Below are positions 1 through 8,807 of a stretch of 34,034 bases of DNA, one piece after another; the first letter of the stretch is position 1, and every line of letters starts with the position of its first letter. The notes below the pieces were generated by a model. That model searched no databases and had not been told where the DNA came from. It worked only from the letters and a program-made list of their open reading frames with translations. This DNA is from DASWRT01 sp036403035 (GTDB taxonomy: Bacteria; Pseudomonadota; Alphaproteobacteria; ATCC43930; CGMCC-115725), in the NCBI GenBank assembly GCA_036403035.1, contig DASWRT010000238.1, positions 1 to 34,034 on the forward strand. Direction: 5' to 3'. Made by a program: the position numbers and the translations under genes.

Positions 1-32
1 ATCCGCAACGGCGGAGAGCGCCGGCCGGTCTC

Positions 33-1631
33 TCACTTCTTCTCGACGTTCCACAGGAAGACCGCGGGCGCGACGATGATGCCCTGGACGTTCTTGCGGT
101 AGGCGGTCGGGATCAGGAACTGGCCGGTCGGGACGTAGGGCACGCTCTGGAACGCCTCGACCTGGATGTCGGCCGCCAGTTTCTTCTGGGTGGCGGGATC
201 GGGCGCCTTGAACCACGCGTCGCGCAGTTCCTCGATCTTCGCATCGCTCGCCCAGCCGAACCACGCCTTCTCACCGTTGGCGCGCAACGCGAAGTTCACC
301 GCGGGCGTGAGGAGGTCCGGCGCGGCGATCCAGGTATGGAAGATGCTCCAGCCGCCCTTGTCGACCGGCTCCTTCGAGGTGCGGCGGGTGATCAGCGTAC
401 CCCAGTCGTTCGCCTGGAGTTCGGCATCGAGCCCGGCGGATTTCAGCAGCTCGACCGTGACCAGCGCCTGGTTGTGGACGATCCACTGGTCGGTCGCCGA
501 AATCACGACGATCTTCTCACCCTTGTAGCCGGCCTCCTTGATCAGCGCCTTCGCCTTGTCGAGGTTCGTCTTCTCGAAGAGTCCCTTGGCCCCGGCGTCG
601 CTGGCAAGCGGCGTGTTGCAGGCATAGACCGAGGGACAGACCTGCCAGTTCTTCTCATCCCCGGCGACCGCGCGCATGTAGTCGCGCTGATCGACGAGCT
701 GGAGCACCGCCTGCCGCATCTTCTCGTTGTTGAACGGCGGCTGGAGCTGGTTGAAGCGCAGCACCCCGGAATTGCCCAGCGGGTCGACGTTGGCGACGGC
801 GACATCCGGATTGCTTTGCATCAGCGGCAGCAGATCGGTCGGCGGCTGCTCGAACCAGTCGACTTCGCCGGCGGTGAGCGCCGCCGCCGCCGTCGCGGCG
901 TCCGGGATGTAGATCCATTCGACGCGGCCGACCTTCGCGACCTTGCCGCCCGCGGCGAAGCTCGGCGGCTCCTTCCGCGGCACGTAGTCCTGGTTCTTGA
1001 CGTACACCGCCTTGCTGCCGGGAACCCACTCCTCCTTCACGAATTTGAAGGGGCCGGAGCCGGTCGGGTCGGTGATCTGCTGGAACGCGTCGGTGTCGGC
1101 GACGCGCTTCGGCATCATGAACGGCGTGTTGCTGCTCGGCTTGGCGAGCCCGTCGATCAGGAGCGGAAACGGCTCCTTCAGCGTGATCGTGAAGCTCTTA
1201 TCCCCATCTGCGGCATACGAATCGACCGCCTCCGCCATCTTCTGGCCGAGCGGGTCGCGCTTCGCCCAGCGCTGGATCGAGGCGATGCAGTCGGCGCCGG
1301 TGACCGGCGCGCCGTCATGCCACTTCAGCCCGTCGCGCAGCGTGAAGCGGTAGGTCTTCTGGTCCTGGCTGACGGCCCAGCTGTCGACCATCTGCGGCTG
1401 CGGCTTGAAGTCCTTGTCCAACGCGAAGAGCGTGTCATAGACCATGTAGCCGTGGTTGCGGGTGATGTAGGCCGTCGTCCAGATCGGATCGAGGCTGCGC
1501 AGGTCCGCCTGCGGGATGAAGCGCAGCGTCTTGCTCGAATCCTGCGCCGCCGCGTCGGCCGGCGTCAGCGCAAAGCAGAGAATGAAAGCCGCGGCGGCAC
1601 ACGCCGCCGTTCGCCGAATCCGAAGCAACAC
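33..1631 (-). CDS. ABC transporter substrate-binding protein, family 5 (peptide/nickel type)
   Basis: Periplasmic solute-binding protein of the SBP_bac_5 (DppA/OppA-like) family, which delivers oligopeptides, nickel or similar ligands to an ABC permease. The 532-residue product has a classical signal peptide (basic residues 2-7, then an Ala/Leu/Phe-rich core to about residue 29). The mature part opens with the family pattern of a beta strand followed by SLDPIWTT, then a GYMVYDTLF segment and YRFTLRDGLKWHDGAPVTG, the family signature near residue 100. The start is GTG at 1631, preceded by GGGGAGGA eight bases upstream; no ATG fits better. The gene reads toward the window edge, so permease genes may follow outside. 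The ligand cannot be read from the sequence. Family assignment is firm; substrate unknown. Confidence 0.9.
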   Translation of the reverse strand: MLLRIRRTAACAAAAFILCFALTPADAAAQDSSKTLRFIPQADLRSLDPIWTTAYITRNHGYMVYDTLFALDKDFKPQPQMVDSWAVSQDQKTYRFTLRDGLKWHDGAPVTGADCIASIQRWAKRDPLGQKMAEAVDSYAADGDKSFTITLKEPFPLLIDGLAKPSSNTPFMMPKRVADTDAFQQITDPTGSGPFKFVKEEWVPGSKAVYVKNQDYVPRKEPPSFAAGGKVAKVGRVEWIYIPDAATAAAALTAGEVDWFEQPPTDLLPLMQSNPDVAVANVDPLGNSGVLRFNQLQPPFNNEKMRQAVLQLVDQRDYMRAVAGDEKNWQVCPSVYACNTPLASDAGAKGLFEKTNLDKAKALIKEAGYKGEKIVVISATDQWIVHNQALVTVELLKSAGLDAELQANDWGTLITRRTSKEPVDKGGWSIFHTWIAAPDLLTPAVNFALRANGEKAWFGWASDAKIEELRDAWFKAPDPATQKKLAADIQVEAFQSVPYVPTGQFLIPTAYRKNVQGIIVAPAVFLWNVEKK

Positions 1632-1855
1632 GATAAGGATCCTCCCCGTCCGGAGCGCACCGGCGCAGCCGGCCGTTGCCGTTTTTTAGGCCCCGACCTT
1701 ACGCCAACCGCACGGACCGGGACAATGCGAAACCCGTGCCACGGCCACGGCGCCGGGCGAGGCCGAGCCGTGCCGGGCTGGCCGACGATGCTGGGAGATA
1801 CCGGGAAACGTCGCCAGCGAGGGCTCTTTCCGGACGGCAGCGCCGGCCGGTCCGG

Positions 1856-2173
1856 TCAATCCTCCAGCATCTGGCTGATCTTCAGGGCGACGCCCATCGA
1901 GCCCTGCACCTTCAGCGAGCCGGTCATGTAGGCGAAGGTCGGATTGAGCGAGCCGTCGAGCATCTTCTGCATCGTCGCGATGCTGAGGCCGAGCACGGTG
2001 TCGACGTCGCCGCCGCCCGCGGGCGCCTCGTTGCCGATCACGGCCGGGGTCTGGGTCCCGTCCCAAAAAATCACGCCGTCCGGCCCGAGATCGAACGTCA
2101 CCCGGTAGCCGAGCGGCAGGTTCTCCGCTGCTTTGCGCCGAACGGCATCGGTAAGGCTCTGCAGGATCGTCAT
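1856..2173 (-). CDS. SCP2 sterol-binding domain protein
   Basis: A 105-residue single-domain protein of the SCP2 (sterol carrier protein 2) fold, small lipid-binding proteins of largely unknown bacterial role. Typical features are the central run giving FDLGPDGVIFWDG, the glycine-rich turn before DVDTVLGLS, and the C-terminal segment with MLDGSLNPTFAYMTGSLKVQG, where the MxG-x-LKxxG pattern is characteristic of the family. No signal peptide, so probably cytosolic. The start is ATG at 2173 with a GGAG about ten bases upstream. The 224 bases between this gene and the upstream edge of the binding-protein gene hold no gene I can support. Function beyond lipid binding cannot be inferred. Confidence 0.85.
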   Translation of the reverse strand: MTILQSLTDAVRRKAAENLPLGYRVTFDLGPDGVIFWDGTQTPAVIGNEAPAGGGDVDTVLGLSIATMQKMLDGSLNPTFAYMTGSLKVQGSMGVALKISQMLED

Positions 2174-2306
2174 CGCGAACGGGCTCCGGTACGTGCGTGT
2201 GAGGGGTCGGGATAGGAATGCGGAAGCCGCCCGGCGGAATGCCGAGGGGTGCGGAGCGTCGGAAACTTCTCTTCCCGCGAGCGAAAAGACCGTCGGCGGC
2301 AGCCCG

Positions 2307-2480
2307 TCAGTCCAGCCGCTTGTCGTCCAGTTCCTTCTTGGTCCGTTCGGTCTCGCGCCGCTGCTTCACCCGGTCGGTCTTGGTCTGTCCGGTGCGGGCG
2401 CGATTGGCGGCGGCGCGGCTCTGGGCCTCCTGCCGCTCGCGCTGCTTGCGGAAGCGGCTCAGATTGACGATTTCGGCCAT
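2307..2480 (-). CDS. DUF4169 family small basic protein
   Basis: A 57-residue, highly charged protein beginning MAEIVNLSRFRKQRER and ending KKELDDKRLD. This matches the short alphaproteobacterial DUF4169 family, whose N-terminus reads xEIVNLRxxRKxxxR. It is almost entirely helical and basic, with no membrane segment; no function is established. The start is ATG at 2480, with AAGGAGGG placed six or so bases upstream. The same frame stays open far upstream, antisense to the AsmA gene, but that extension is arginine-rich noise. It is divergent from the AsmA gene, sharing a 120-base intergenic region. Confidence 0.8.
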   Translation of the reverse strand: MAEIVNLSRFRKQRERQEAQSRAAANRARTGQTKTDRVKQRRETERTKKELDDKRLD

Positions 2481-2508
2481 GGGCCCTCCTTCGCGGCATT
2501 TCGCACGC

Positions 2509-2536
2509 TTGCCCGTGGGCAAGGCGCGGTTATTCT
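2509..2536 (+). promoter_or_regulatory. Candidate promoter for the AsmA gene with an overlapping perfect palindrome
   Basis: TTGCCC at 2509-2514 and TATTCT at 2531-2536 are separated by 16 bases, a plausible sigma-70-type pair 65 bases upstream of the AsmA start. The first hexamer is half of a perfect inverted repeat, TTGCCC-GT-GGGCAA (2509-2522), which could be an operator. Inferred from sequence only. Confidence 0.3.
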
Positions 2537-2600
2537 CCGGTCTCAGCAGACTACCGCGACAGCGGGCGATGGTCGAGCAGAGGGACACGGAGGGGCTGGC

Positions 2601-5600
2601 TTGCGCAAAATTCTGATCGGCGCAGGCATCGTCCTCCTCCTGGCCATCGCCGGGCTGCTCGCCGCGCCCTCCTTCATCGATTGGAACGAGCATCGCGAGC
2701 GGATCGCGTCCTGGCTCTCGGAGACGCTCGGGCGCGAAGTCGCGATCGACGGGCCGCTGCGCCTGACGCTGCTGCCGACGCCGCATCTCAGCGCTGGCGG
2801 AGTGCGCATCGCCGCGGCGCCGGGCGCCGCCGAACCGGACCTGCTGCGCGTGCGCGCCATCGAAGCGACGGTCGCGCCGGCTGCGCTGCTCAGCGGCCGG
2901 ATCGCGGTGACGCAGGCCTCGCTCGCCGACCCCGTCCTCACGGTAGAGCGATTGCCGGACGGGCGGATGAGCTGGGCGCTGCCGGAACGCGCGCCGGAGG
3001 GGTCGCCATCCGACGCCCCGCCGCAGAATGGACGCGGCGGCGGCGGCGGTCCCGGTTTCACCGTCGCCGTGGACCGGCTCACGATCGCCAACGGCACGGT
3101 CGTCTACCGCGACGGCGCCGCTCCCGGCGTGACGGCACGCCGCGGCGAATCGATCGATGCCGTCGTGACGATCGCCGGCCCGTCGGGGCCGGTCCGCGTA
3201 CAGGGCACCTTCGCCGCGCTCGGCGGTCATGCGTTCCGCCTGACAGCGAGCACCGACCGCCTCGATCCGGCCGCCCCGGCCCGTCGCATTCCGTTCACGG
3301 CGATGCTGGAGGCGCCGCAGGATCATGGCCGCCTGGAGGTCAGCGGAGAGGCCGCGCTCGACCCGGAACCGGCCTTCAAGGGCAGGCTGCGCCTCGGCGG
3401 CGACGATGCGGCGGCGCTCGCCGCCGCCTTCCTCGGCCACGCTCCCGTCGACGCTGCCGCCGCGTGGCCGGGGGCGTTCGCCGGGCGGCTCGATGCAGCC
3501 GCTTCCGTCGCCGCCTCGGCGCGCTCCGTCGCGCTCGATCCGCTGTCGGTCGAGATCGGAGAGACGCGCGGCAGCGGCGCCGTGCGCATCGAGCCGGGCA
3601 GCCCGGCGACCGTGGCCGCCAGCCTCGCCGTGCCAAGGCTCGATCTCGACCGGGGAGCAGCCGCCGCCGGAACGCCGGAACGCCCGGCCGCGTCCGGTCC
3701 CGCCGCGGCGGCGGACGCGCAAACCGGCGCCCCCGCGGTCGCACCGGCCCTCTCCGCGATCCGCACGGCATTGCCCGCCGCCGCCGCGCTGCGCGGCAGC
3801 CTGGACCTCAACGTCGATGCGATCATCTGGCGGGGCGGCCTCGTCCGCGATACGCGGCTGGAGGCGACGCTGGACCGTGGCGAACTGCGGGTCGCACGCG
3901 CCTCGGCGCTGCTGCCGGGCGGTACCGGCCTGCGGGTGCAGGGTGCCATCCGGACGGGCGATCCCGGCGATGCCGGCGCGGCGGCCCTGCGCAGTGATGG
4001 GACGATCGAGGCGGACGCCGACAATCTCCGCGGCACGCTCGACTGGCTCGGCGTACGGACCACGCGGGTTCCGGCCGACCGGCTCAGGCGCACGTCGCTG
4101 CGCGCGCGGCTCGCACTTGCCGGCGAGCGGCTCGCCGTCGACGATCTCGCCTTGTCGCTCGATGCGTCGCGAGTCACCGGCGCGATGACCGTCGCACTGC
4201 GCGACCGGATCGGCATCGGCGCGCGGCTCGCGGTCGACCAGCTCAGCCTTGACGCCTACCGGCTGGCCGGCGGCGGACCGGCGCGCGCAGGAGCCGGAAC
4301 GGTAGCGGCCGTGCCGACGCCGCCCGCCGGCACGGCGCCGCAACCCTCGCCCGATACCGTTCCTGCATCCGCCACCGCCGCCGAATGGCCGGCGTTGGAC
4401 GGCTTCGACGCGAACCTCGACGTTTCGGTCGGCACGCTGACGGCGGGCGGGCAGCCGGTCGAGGGGGCGCACCTCGTCGGGACGCTGCAACGGGGCGACC
4501 TGACGGTGAGCGACGCGAGCCTGCGCAACCTCGCCGGCACGTCGCTGAAGGCGAGCGGGCTGGTCAGCCGGATCGGACAGGCGGACGCGACGGTCCAAGC
4601 CGCCTTCGAGGCTAAGGGGGAGGCGATCGAGCGCCTGCTTCGCCTCACCGAAGCCCCGCCCGCGCTCGCGACGCATGTCACCGGCCCGTTCACGGCGAGC
4701 GGCGACCTGCAGGGCGAAGCCGCCAGCGGCCGGATGGCGGTCGATGCCGAGATGACGGCGCTCGGCGGGGGCCGGCTGCATGCCAGCGGCGAGGTAGGCC
4801 GGCACCGGCTCGACCTGCTCCTCGATGCCGCGCACCCGTCGACCGCGGCGCTGCTGCGGCAGATCGCGCCGTCCTACCACCCGGCGGCAGGCGGCGATCT
4901 CGGCGCGCTGACGCTGTCCGGACATCTCGCCCGCGAGGAGGGCGGCCAGCGCTGGCACGCCGACGATCTCAATCTTTCGGTCGGCGGCGCCGTGCTGCTC
5001 GACGGCAGCGAGATCGCCCTGGCGCTGGACGGGCCGCGCCCGGCGCTCCGCGCCGACCTGCGGGTCGGCGATCTCGCGGTCGACCCGTTCCTGCCGGCCT
5101 CCCGCAGCGCCGCCGCAACCGCTCCGCCGGCCACGATCCTGCGTCCCGGCATCCTGCTCGCCCAGGCCGGCGGCAGACCGGCGGCGGCGGACGGGCCAAG
5201 CACCGCCGCCTCGTCCCCCCGCTGGTCGCAGACGCCGCTCGACCTGTCCGCGCTTGGAGCCGTCGACGCCGAGGCGACGCTCGCCGGGCGCGGCCTCGCC
5301 TACGGCGCGTGGAAGCTGGAAAGCCCGGATGCGGCGCTGAGCCTGAAGGACGGCGTGCTCACCGTGCCGAAGCTCGCCGGCACGCTGTTCGGCGGCGCGC
5401 TCTCCGGGCATGGCCGGCTGGTGGCGGGGGCACCGGGCGGGACGCCGCCGGACGCAAGCGCTGAACTGACGCTCCGGCAGGCCGATCTGCGGCCGCTGCT
5501 CGGCGAGACCGTCGGCGCGCATGTCGAGGGGCGGCTCGACCTCGACGCCGACCTCGTCGCCGCCGGCCGGAGCCCGGCCGACCTCGTCGCATCGCTCGGC

Positions 5601-6053
5601 GGCACGGCGCGGATCGCAAGCCGCGACGGCACGCTCAACGGCATCGACGTGCAGGCGGTGAGCGACCGGTTGAAGGATACGAGCCGGACGGCGGACTTCC
5701 TCGCGCTCGGCCGCGCGATAGCGGGCGGCGCTACCCGCTACCGCACGCTCGACGGCACGTTCCGCGTCGAGCACGGCGTCGCGCGCAGCGACGATCTGAA
5801 GCTGACCGCGGATGCCGCGACGGCCGATGCATCGGCAACCGTCGACCTGCCGCGCTGGCAGCTCCGGAGCCGCGTCGCCTTCACCCTGACCGAGCTTCCC
5901 AAGGCGCCGCCGCTGGTGCTGACGCTGGACGGTTCGCTGGACGACCCGCGCAAGGTCGTCGAGATCAACCCGTTCCAGCGCTACCTGACGCAGCGCAACG
6001 CCGAGCAGCAACGCTCCGGCGACGCGCCGCCTTCAGGGGAGCCACGACAGTAG
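2601..6053 (+). CDS. AsmA-family protein
   Basis: A 1150-residue inner-membrane-anchored, mainly periplasmic protein of the AsmA family (AsmA/TamB-like bridge proteins linked to outer-membrane lipid homeostasis). An N-terminal membrane helix (about residues 3-24, KILIGAGIVLLLAIAGLLAA) is followed by the AsmA signature FIDWNEHRERIASWLSE and the beta-rich segment RLTLLPTPHLSAGGVRI. The C-terminal AsmA_2-type region includes LGGTARIASRDGTLNGIDV and ends in a short Q/R-rich tail. The middle is long, Ala/Pro-rich and low in complexity. I place the start at TTG 2601 because GGAGGGG lies five bases upstream and the signal-anchor begins directly after it; the frame is open further upstream to 2133, but that part does not look like protein. 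The gene stands alone between divergent DUF4169 and convergent marC. Confidence 0.88.
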   Translation: MRKILIGAGIVLLLAIAGLLAAPSFIDWNEHRERIASWLSETLGREVAIDGPLRLTLLPTPHLSAGGVRIAAAPGAAEPDLLRVRAIEATVAPAALLSGRIAVTQASLADPVLTVERLPDGRMSWALPERAPEGSPSDAPPQNGRGGGGGPGFTVAVDRLTIANGTVVYRDGAAPGVTARRGESIDAVVTIAGPSGPVRVQGTFAALGGHAFRLTASTDRLDPAAPARRIPFTAMLEAPQDHGRLEVSGEAALDPEPAFKGRLRLGGDDAAALAAAFLGHAPVDAAAAWPGAFAGRLDAAASVAASARSVALDPLSVEIGETRGSGAVRIEPGSPATVAASLAVPRLDLDRGAAAAGTPERPAASGPAAAADAQTGAPAVAPALSAIRTALPAAAALRGSLDLNVDAIIWRGGLVRDTRLEATLDRGELRVARASALLPGGTGLRVQGAIRTGDPGDAGAAALRSDGTIEADADNLRGTLDWLGVRTTRVPADRLRRTSLRARLALAGERLAVDDLALSLDASRVTGAMTVALRDRIGIGARLAVDQLSLDAYRLAGGGPARAGAGTVAAVPTPPAGTAPQPSPDTVPASATAAEWPALDGFDANLDVSVGTLTAGGQPVEGAHLVGTLQRGDLTVSDASLRNLAGTSLKASGLVSRIGQADATVQAAFEAKGEAIERLLRLTEAPPALATHVTGPFTASGDLQGEAASGRMAVDAEMTALGGGRLHASGEVGRHRLDLLLDAAHPSTAALLRQIAPSYHPAAGGDLGALTLSGHLAREEGGQRWHADDLNLSVGGAVLLDGSEIALALDGPRPALRADLRVGDLAVDPFLPASRSAAATAPPATILRPGILLAQAGGRPAAADGPSTAASSPRWSQTPLDLSALGAVDAEATLAGRGLAYGAWKLESPDAALSLKDGVLTVPKLAGTLFGGALSGHGRLVAGAPGGTPPDASAELTLRQADLRPLLGETVGAHVEGRLDLDADLVAAGRSPADLVASLGGTARIASRDGTLNGIDVQAVSDRLKDTSRTADFLALGRAIAGGATRYRTLDGTFRVEHGVARSDDLKLTADAATADASATVDLPRWQLRSRVAFTLTELPKAPPLVLTLDGSLDDPRKVVEINPFQRYLTQRNAEQQRSGDAPPSGEPRQ

Positions 6054-6117
6054 AGGCGAGGAAGACGGCGCCGCGTTCCGATGATCCGACCGGAGCGGCG
6101 CGCGCCGGTTCTCGATC

Positions 6118-6744
6118 TCAGCCGAACAGCGCCTGCCGGACACCCGTCAGGAGGAGTTGCGCGGCAAGCGCCGCGAGGATGACGCCGAGCACCCGGCTCA
6201 CGACATTCGTGCCCGTGACGCCCAGCAGGCGAAGCAGCGGACCTGCCGTGAGCAACACCGCGAACGTACCCAGCATCACAAGGACGAGCGCCAGGACGAC
6301 CAGCGCTTTCGCCGACGGCGCGCCACCCGCCTGCCGCATCAGCAGCACGATGGAGGTCAGCGCCCCCGGCCCGGCAAGCAGCGGGATAGCGAGTGGAAAA
6401 ACCGAAATATCCTCGCTTCGTTCGGCTTCGGCGGTCTCATCGTCAGTCGTCTGCCGCAGACCGGAATGGCGGGCGAAAACCATCTCGGTAGCCAGGAAAA
6501 AGAGCAGCACGCCGCCGGCGACCTGAAAGGCGGGCAGTTCGACACCCAGCGCGAGCAACAGGAACTCGCCGCCGAACGCGAAGGACAGGATGAGCCCGGT
6601 GGCGATCAGAGTGCCGCGCAGAGCCATGCGCCGGCGATGCGCGTCCGAGCCGTTCCGGGTCAAGCCGGCGAAGATCGCCGCCGTCCCGACCGGATCGACG
6701 ATCACCACCAGCGCGACGCAATTGAAGATGAACTGCCTCAGCAT
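6118..6744 (-). CDS. MarC family integral membrane protein
   Basis: A 208-residue polytopic inner-membrane protein of the MarC/YhgN family, about the usual family length, with roughly six hydrophobic segments. Family hallmarks seen are the N-terminal ALVVIVDPVGTAAIF (the DPxG motif in the first helix), the second-helix end with AFQVAGGVLLFFLA, and the central FPLAIPLLAGPGALTSIV motif. A charged loop with TTDDETAEAERSED separates the two halves. Despite the name, members are no longer thought to be resistance determinants and the transported substrate is unknown. It converges on the AsmA gene with 64 bases between the stops. Family confident, function open. Confidence 0.92.
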   Translation of the reverse strand: MLRQFIFNCVALVVIVDPVGTAAIFAGLTRNGSDAHRRRMALRGTLIATGLILSFAFGGEFLLLALGVELPAFQVAGGVLLFFLATEMVFARHSGLRQTTDDETAEAERSEDISVFPLAIPLLAGPGALTSIVLLMRQAGGAPSAKALVVLALVLVMLGTFAVLLTAGPLLRLLGVTGTNVVSRVLGVILAALAAQLLLTGVRQALFG

Positions 6745-6891
6745 GGTGCATGAGCCCGCAGACGGTCTTCCCGTCAGCAGGAAAGCACCGGAACCGTTTG
6801 AATTAAACCGGTCGCGCCTTCAATCGCCCATGACGCAGCAAATTTCGAACGCCGCGCTCGGCGCATCGGCGCGGTCCGGTCAGGTCCTCGC

Positions 6892-8757
6892 CTACGCCAC
6901 CGCCCTCCGGCCGCGGGCGGTGCGGCCGATCGTGCGGGGCTCCTCGTCGAACAGCTCAGCGAGCTTCTCCATCATCGTGCCGCCGAGTTGCTCGGCGTCG
7001 ACGATCGTAACGGCGCGGCGGTAGTAGCGGGTCACGTCATGACCGATGCCGATCGCCAGCAGCTCGACCGGCGAGAGGCGCTCGATCTCGCCGATCACCT
7101 CGCGCAGATGCCGCTCCAGATAGTTGCCGGGATTGACCGACAGCGTCGAATCGTCGACCGGCGCGCCGTCCGAGATCACCATCAGGATGCGCCGCTGCTC
7201 GGCCCGGGCGAGGAGTCGGTTGTGCGCCCAGAGCAGCGCCTCGCCGTCGATGTTCTCCTTGAGGATGCCCTCGCGCAGCATCAGGCCGAGATTGCGCCGC
7301 GCCCGCCGCCACGGCGAATCCGCTCCCTTGTAAACGATGTGGCGGAGATCGTTGAGGCGGCCGGGGTTCGGCGGCTTGCCGGCGGCGATCCACCGCTCGC
7401 GCGACTGCCCGCCCTTCCAGGCACGCGTCGTGAACCCGAGGATCTCGACCTTGACGCCGCAGCGCTCCAGCGTCCGTGCGAGGATGTCTGCGCTCATCGC
7501 CGCCACCGTGATCGGCCGCCCGCGCATTGAACCCGAATTGTCGATCAGCAGCGACACGACGGTGTCGCGGAAGTTCGTCTCCTTCTCGCGCTTGTAGGAC
7601 AGCGGGTAGGCCGGATTCGTGACGACGCGCGCGAGGCGCGCCGCGTCGAGCATGCCCTCGTCGAGGTCGAATTCCCAGGCGCGCGTCTGCTTCGCGAGGA
7701 GCCGCCGCTGCAGGCGGTTCGCGAGACGCGCGATCACGCTCTGCAAGTGCGCGAGCTGCTGGTCGAGCAGGTGGCGGAGCCGGGTCAGCTCGTCGCCGTC
7801 GCACAGCGCCTCGGCCTCGACGATCTCGTCGAACTGGGTCGCGAAGGCGCGGTAGGCATTCGCGCCGTTCCCGGTCGCGCCGGGACGCGGCATCGTCGCC
7901 GGGCGGCCGGGCTTAGCCGTCTCGTCGTCGGCGGCGCCCTCCATCAGGTCGCCTTCGACCTCCTCGGCGGCGGCCTGCCCGCTGTCCGAGTCGTCCGGTG
8001 CGCCGCCTTCCATCGAGGCCTGCGTCGCCGCGGTCTGGCCCTCGCTGCCCTGCGTGTCGCCCTGGTCCTGCTCGGAATCGTCGCCGTTGCTCTCGGCATC
8101 GTCGCTCTCGCTGGACTCTTCGACGTCGCCGAGATCGAGGTTGAGATCCTGGATCAGCCGCCGCGTCGCGCGGGCATAGGCATCCTGGTCGGCGATGCAG
8201 CGGTTGAGTTCGGCGAAGTCCTTGCCGAGCTTCGCCTCCAGCGTCGGGCGCCACTGGTCGACCACCCTACGCGCCGCCGGCGGCGGCGCGTCGCCGGTGA
8301 GCTGTTCACGGGCCAGCAGGCGAATCGCCTCGGCGAGGGTCACGTCGCTGCGGTCGTTGATCCGCTCGTAACCCTGGCGGCGGTAGCGCTCGTCGAGCAT
8401 CGCCGAAAGGTTGGCGGCGACGCCGGCCATGCGGCGCGATCCCAGCGCTTCGACGCGCGCCTGCTCGACCGCCTCGAAGATCGCCCGCGCGGTCTCGCCG
8501 GACGGAACCCGCCGGGCATGGACGGCGTCGTCGTGGTAGCGCAGCCGCAGCGCGGCGGCATCGGCCGCACCGCGCAGCGGCGCCGCCTCCGCGGCCGAGA
8601 TGTCGCGGCCCGGCGCCGGGATGCGCACGCGCTGCCCGGCGACGCCCGCCGGCTCGGCGCCGAACGTGATCGTCACGTCGTCGCGCTCGGCGATCGCGCG
8701 GATCGCCGCCGCGGTCGCGCGCTTGAAGGTTTCCGTCGGGCTTTCCGGGTCGGCCAT
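6892..8757 (-). CDS. cobT: Aerobic cobaltochelatase subunit CobT
   Basis: Subunit of the CobN-CobS-CobT chelatase, which inserts Co2+ into hydrogenobyrinate a,c-diamide in the late-insertion (aerobic) B12 pathway. The 621-residue protein has an N-terminal domain, then a strongly acidic Asp/Glu/Ser linker (about residues 205-290), then a C-terminal von Willebrand A domain whose MIDAS motif DNSGSM places D406, S408 and S410 as metal ligands. Length agrees with the Pseudomonas denitrificans protein (about 630). The start is ATG at 8757 with GGAG four bases upstream. It follows cobS by 50 bases in the same direction, with the J-domain gene ahead of cobS, so the three are probably co-transcribed. 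The large subunit gene cobN is not in this window. Confidence 0.96.
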   Translation of the reverse strand: MADPESPTETFKRATAAAIRAIAERDDVTITFGAEPAGVAGQRVRIPAPGRDISAAEAAPLRGAADAAALRLRYHDDAVHARRVPSGETARAIFEAVEQARVEALGSRRMAGVAANLSAMLDERYRRQGYERINDRSDVTLAEAIRLLAREQLTGDAPPPAARRVVDQWRPTLEAKLGKDFAELNRCIADQDAYARATRRLIQDLNLDLGDVEESSESDDAESNGDDSEQDQGDTQGSEGQTAATQASMEGGAPDDSDSGQAAAEEVEGDLMEGAADDETAKPGRPATMPRPGATGNGANAYRAFATQFDEIVEAEALCDGDELTRLRHLLDQQLAHLQSVIARLANRLQRRLLAKQTRAWEFDLDEGMLDAARLARVVTNPAYPLSYKREKETNFRDTVVSLLIDNSGSMRGRPITVAAMSADILARTLERCGVKVEILGFTTRAWKGGQSRERWIAAGKPPNPGRLNDLRHIVYKGADSPWRRARRNLGLMLREGILKENIDGEALLWAHNRLLARAEQRRILMVISDGAPVDDSTLSVNPGNYLERHLREVIGEIERLSPVELLAIGIGHDVTRYYRRAVTIVDAEQLGGTMMEKLAELFDEEPRTIGRTARGRRAVA

Positions 8758-8807
8758 GGTGCTCCGGTGTGCGCTGGGGGTCTGCGCCGGGGGACTCCGG
8801 GGACGGA

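Noticed and set aside
1676..1690. CGGC-CGTT-GCCG followed by a run of six T looks like a terminator
   Set aside because: The stem is only four pairs and no plus-strand gene precedes it; on the minus strand the T-run would lie on the wrong side.
336..1931. Long plus-strand frame antisense to the substrate-binding protein
   Set aside because: Dominated by Arg, Leu and Asp as expected from antisense reading; the real gene has signal peptide and family motifs.
2481..6011. A minus-strand frame stays open antisense to the whole AsmA gene (joined to DUF4169)
   Set aside because: It is Arg/Ala/Gly/Gln-rich with no domain, and follows from the codon bias of a GC-rich gene. AsmA on the plus strand has clear motifs.
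6745..6891. AT-rich imperfect palindrome around AACCGTTTGAATTAAACCGG upstream of marC
   Set aside because: Symmetry is partial and no -35/-10 pair with proper spacing was found in the marC direction.
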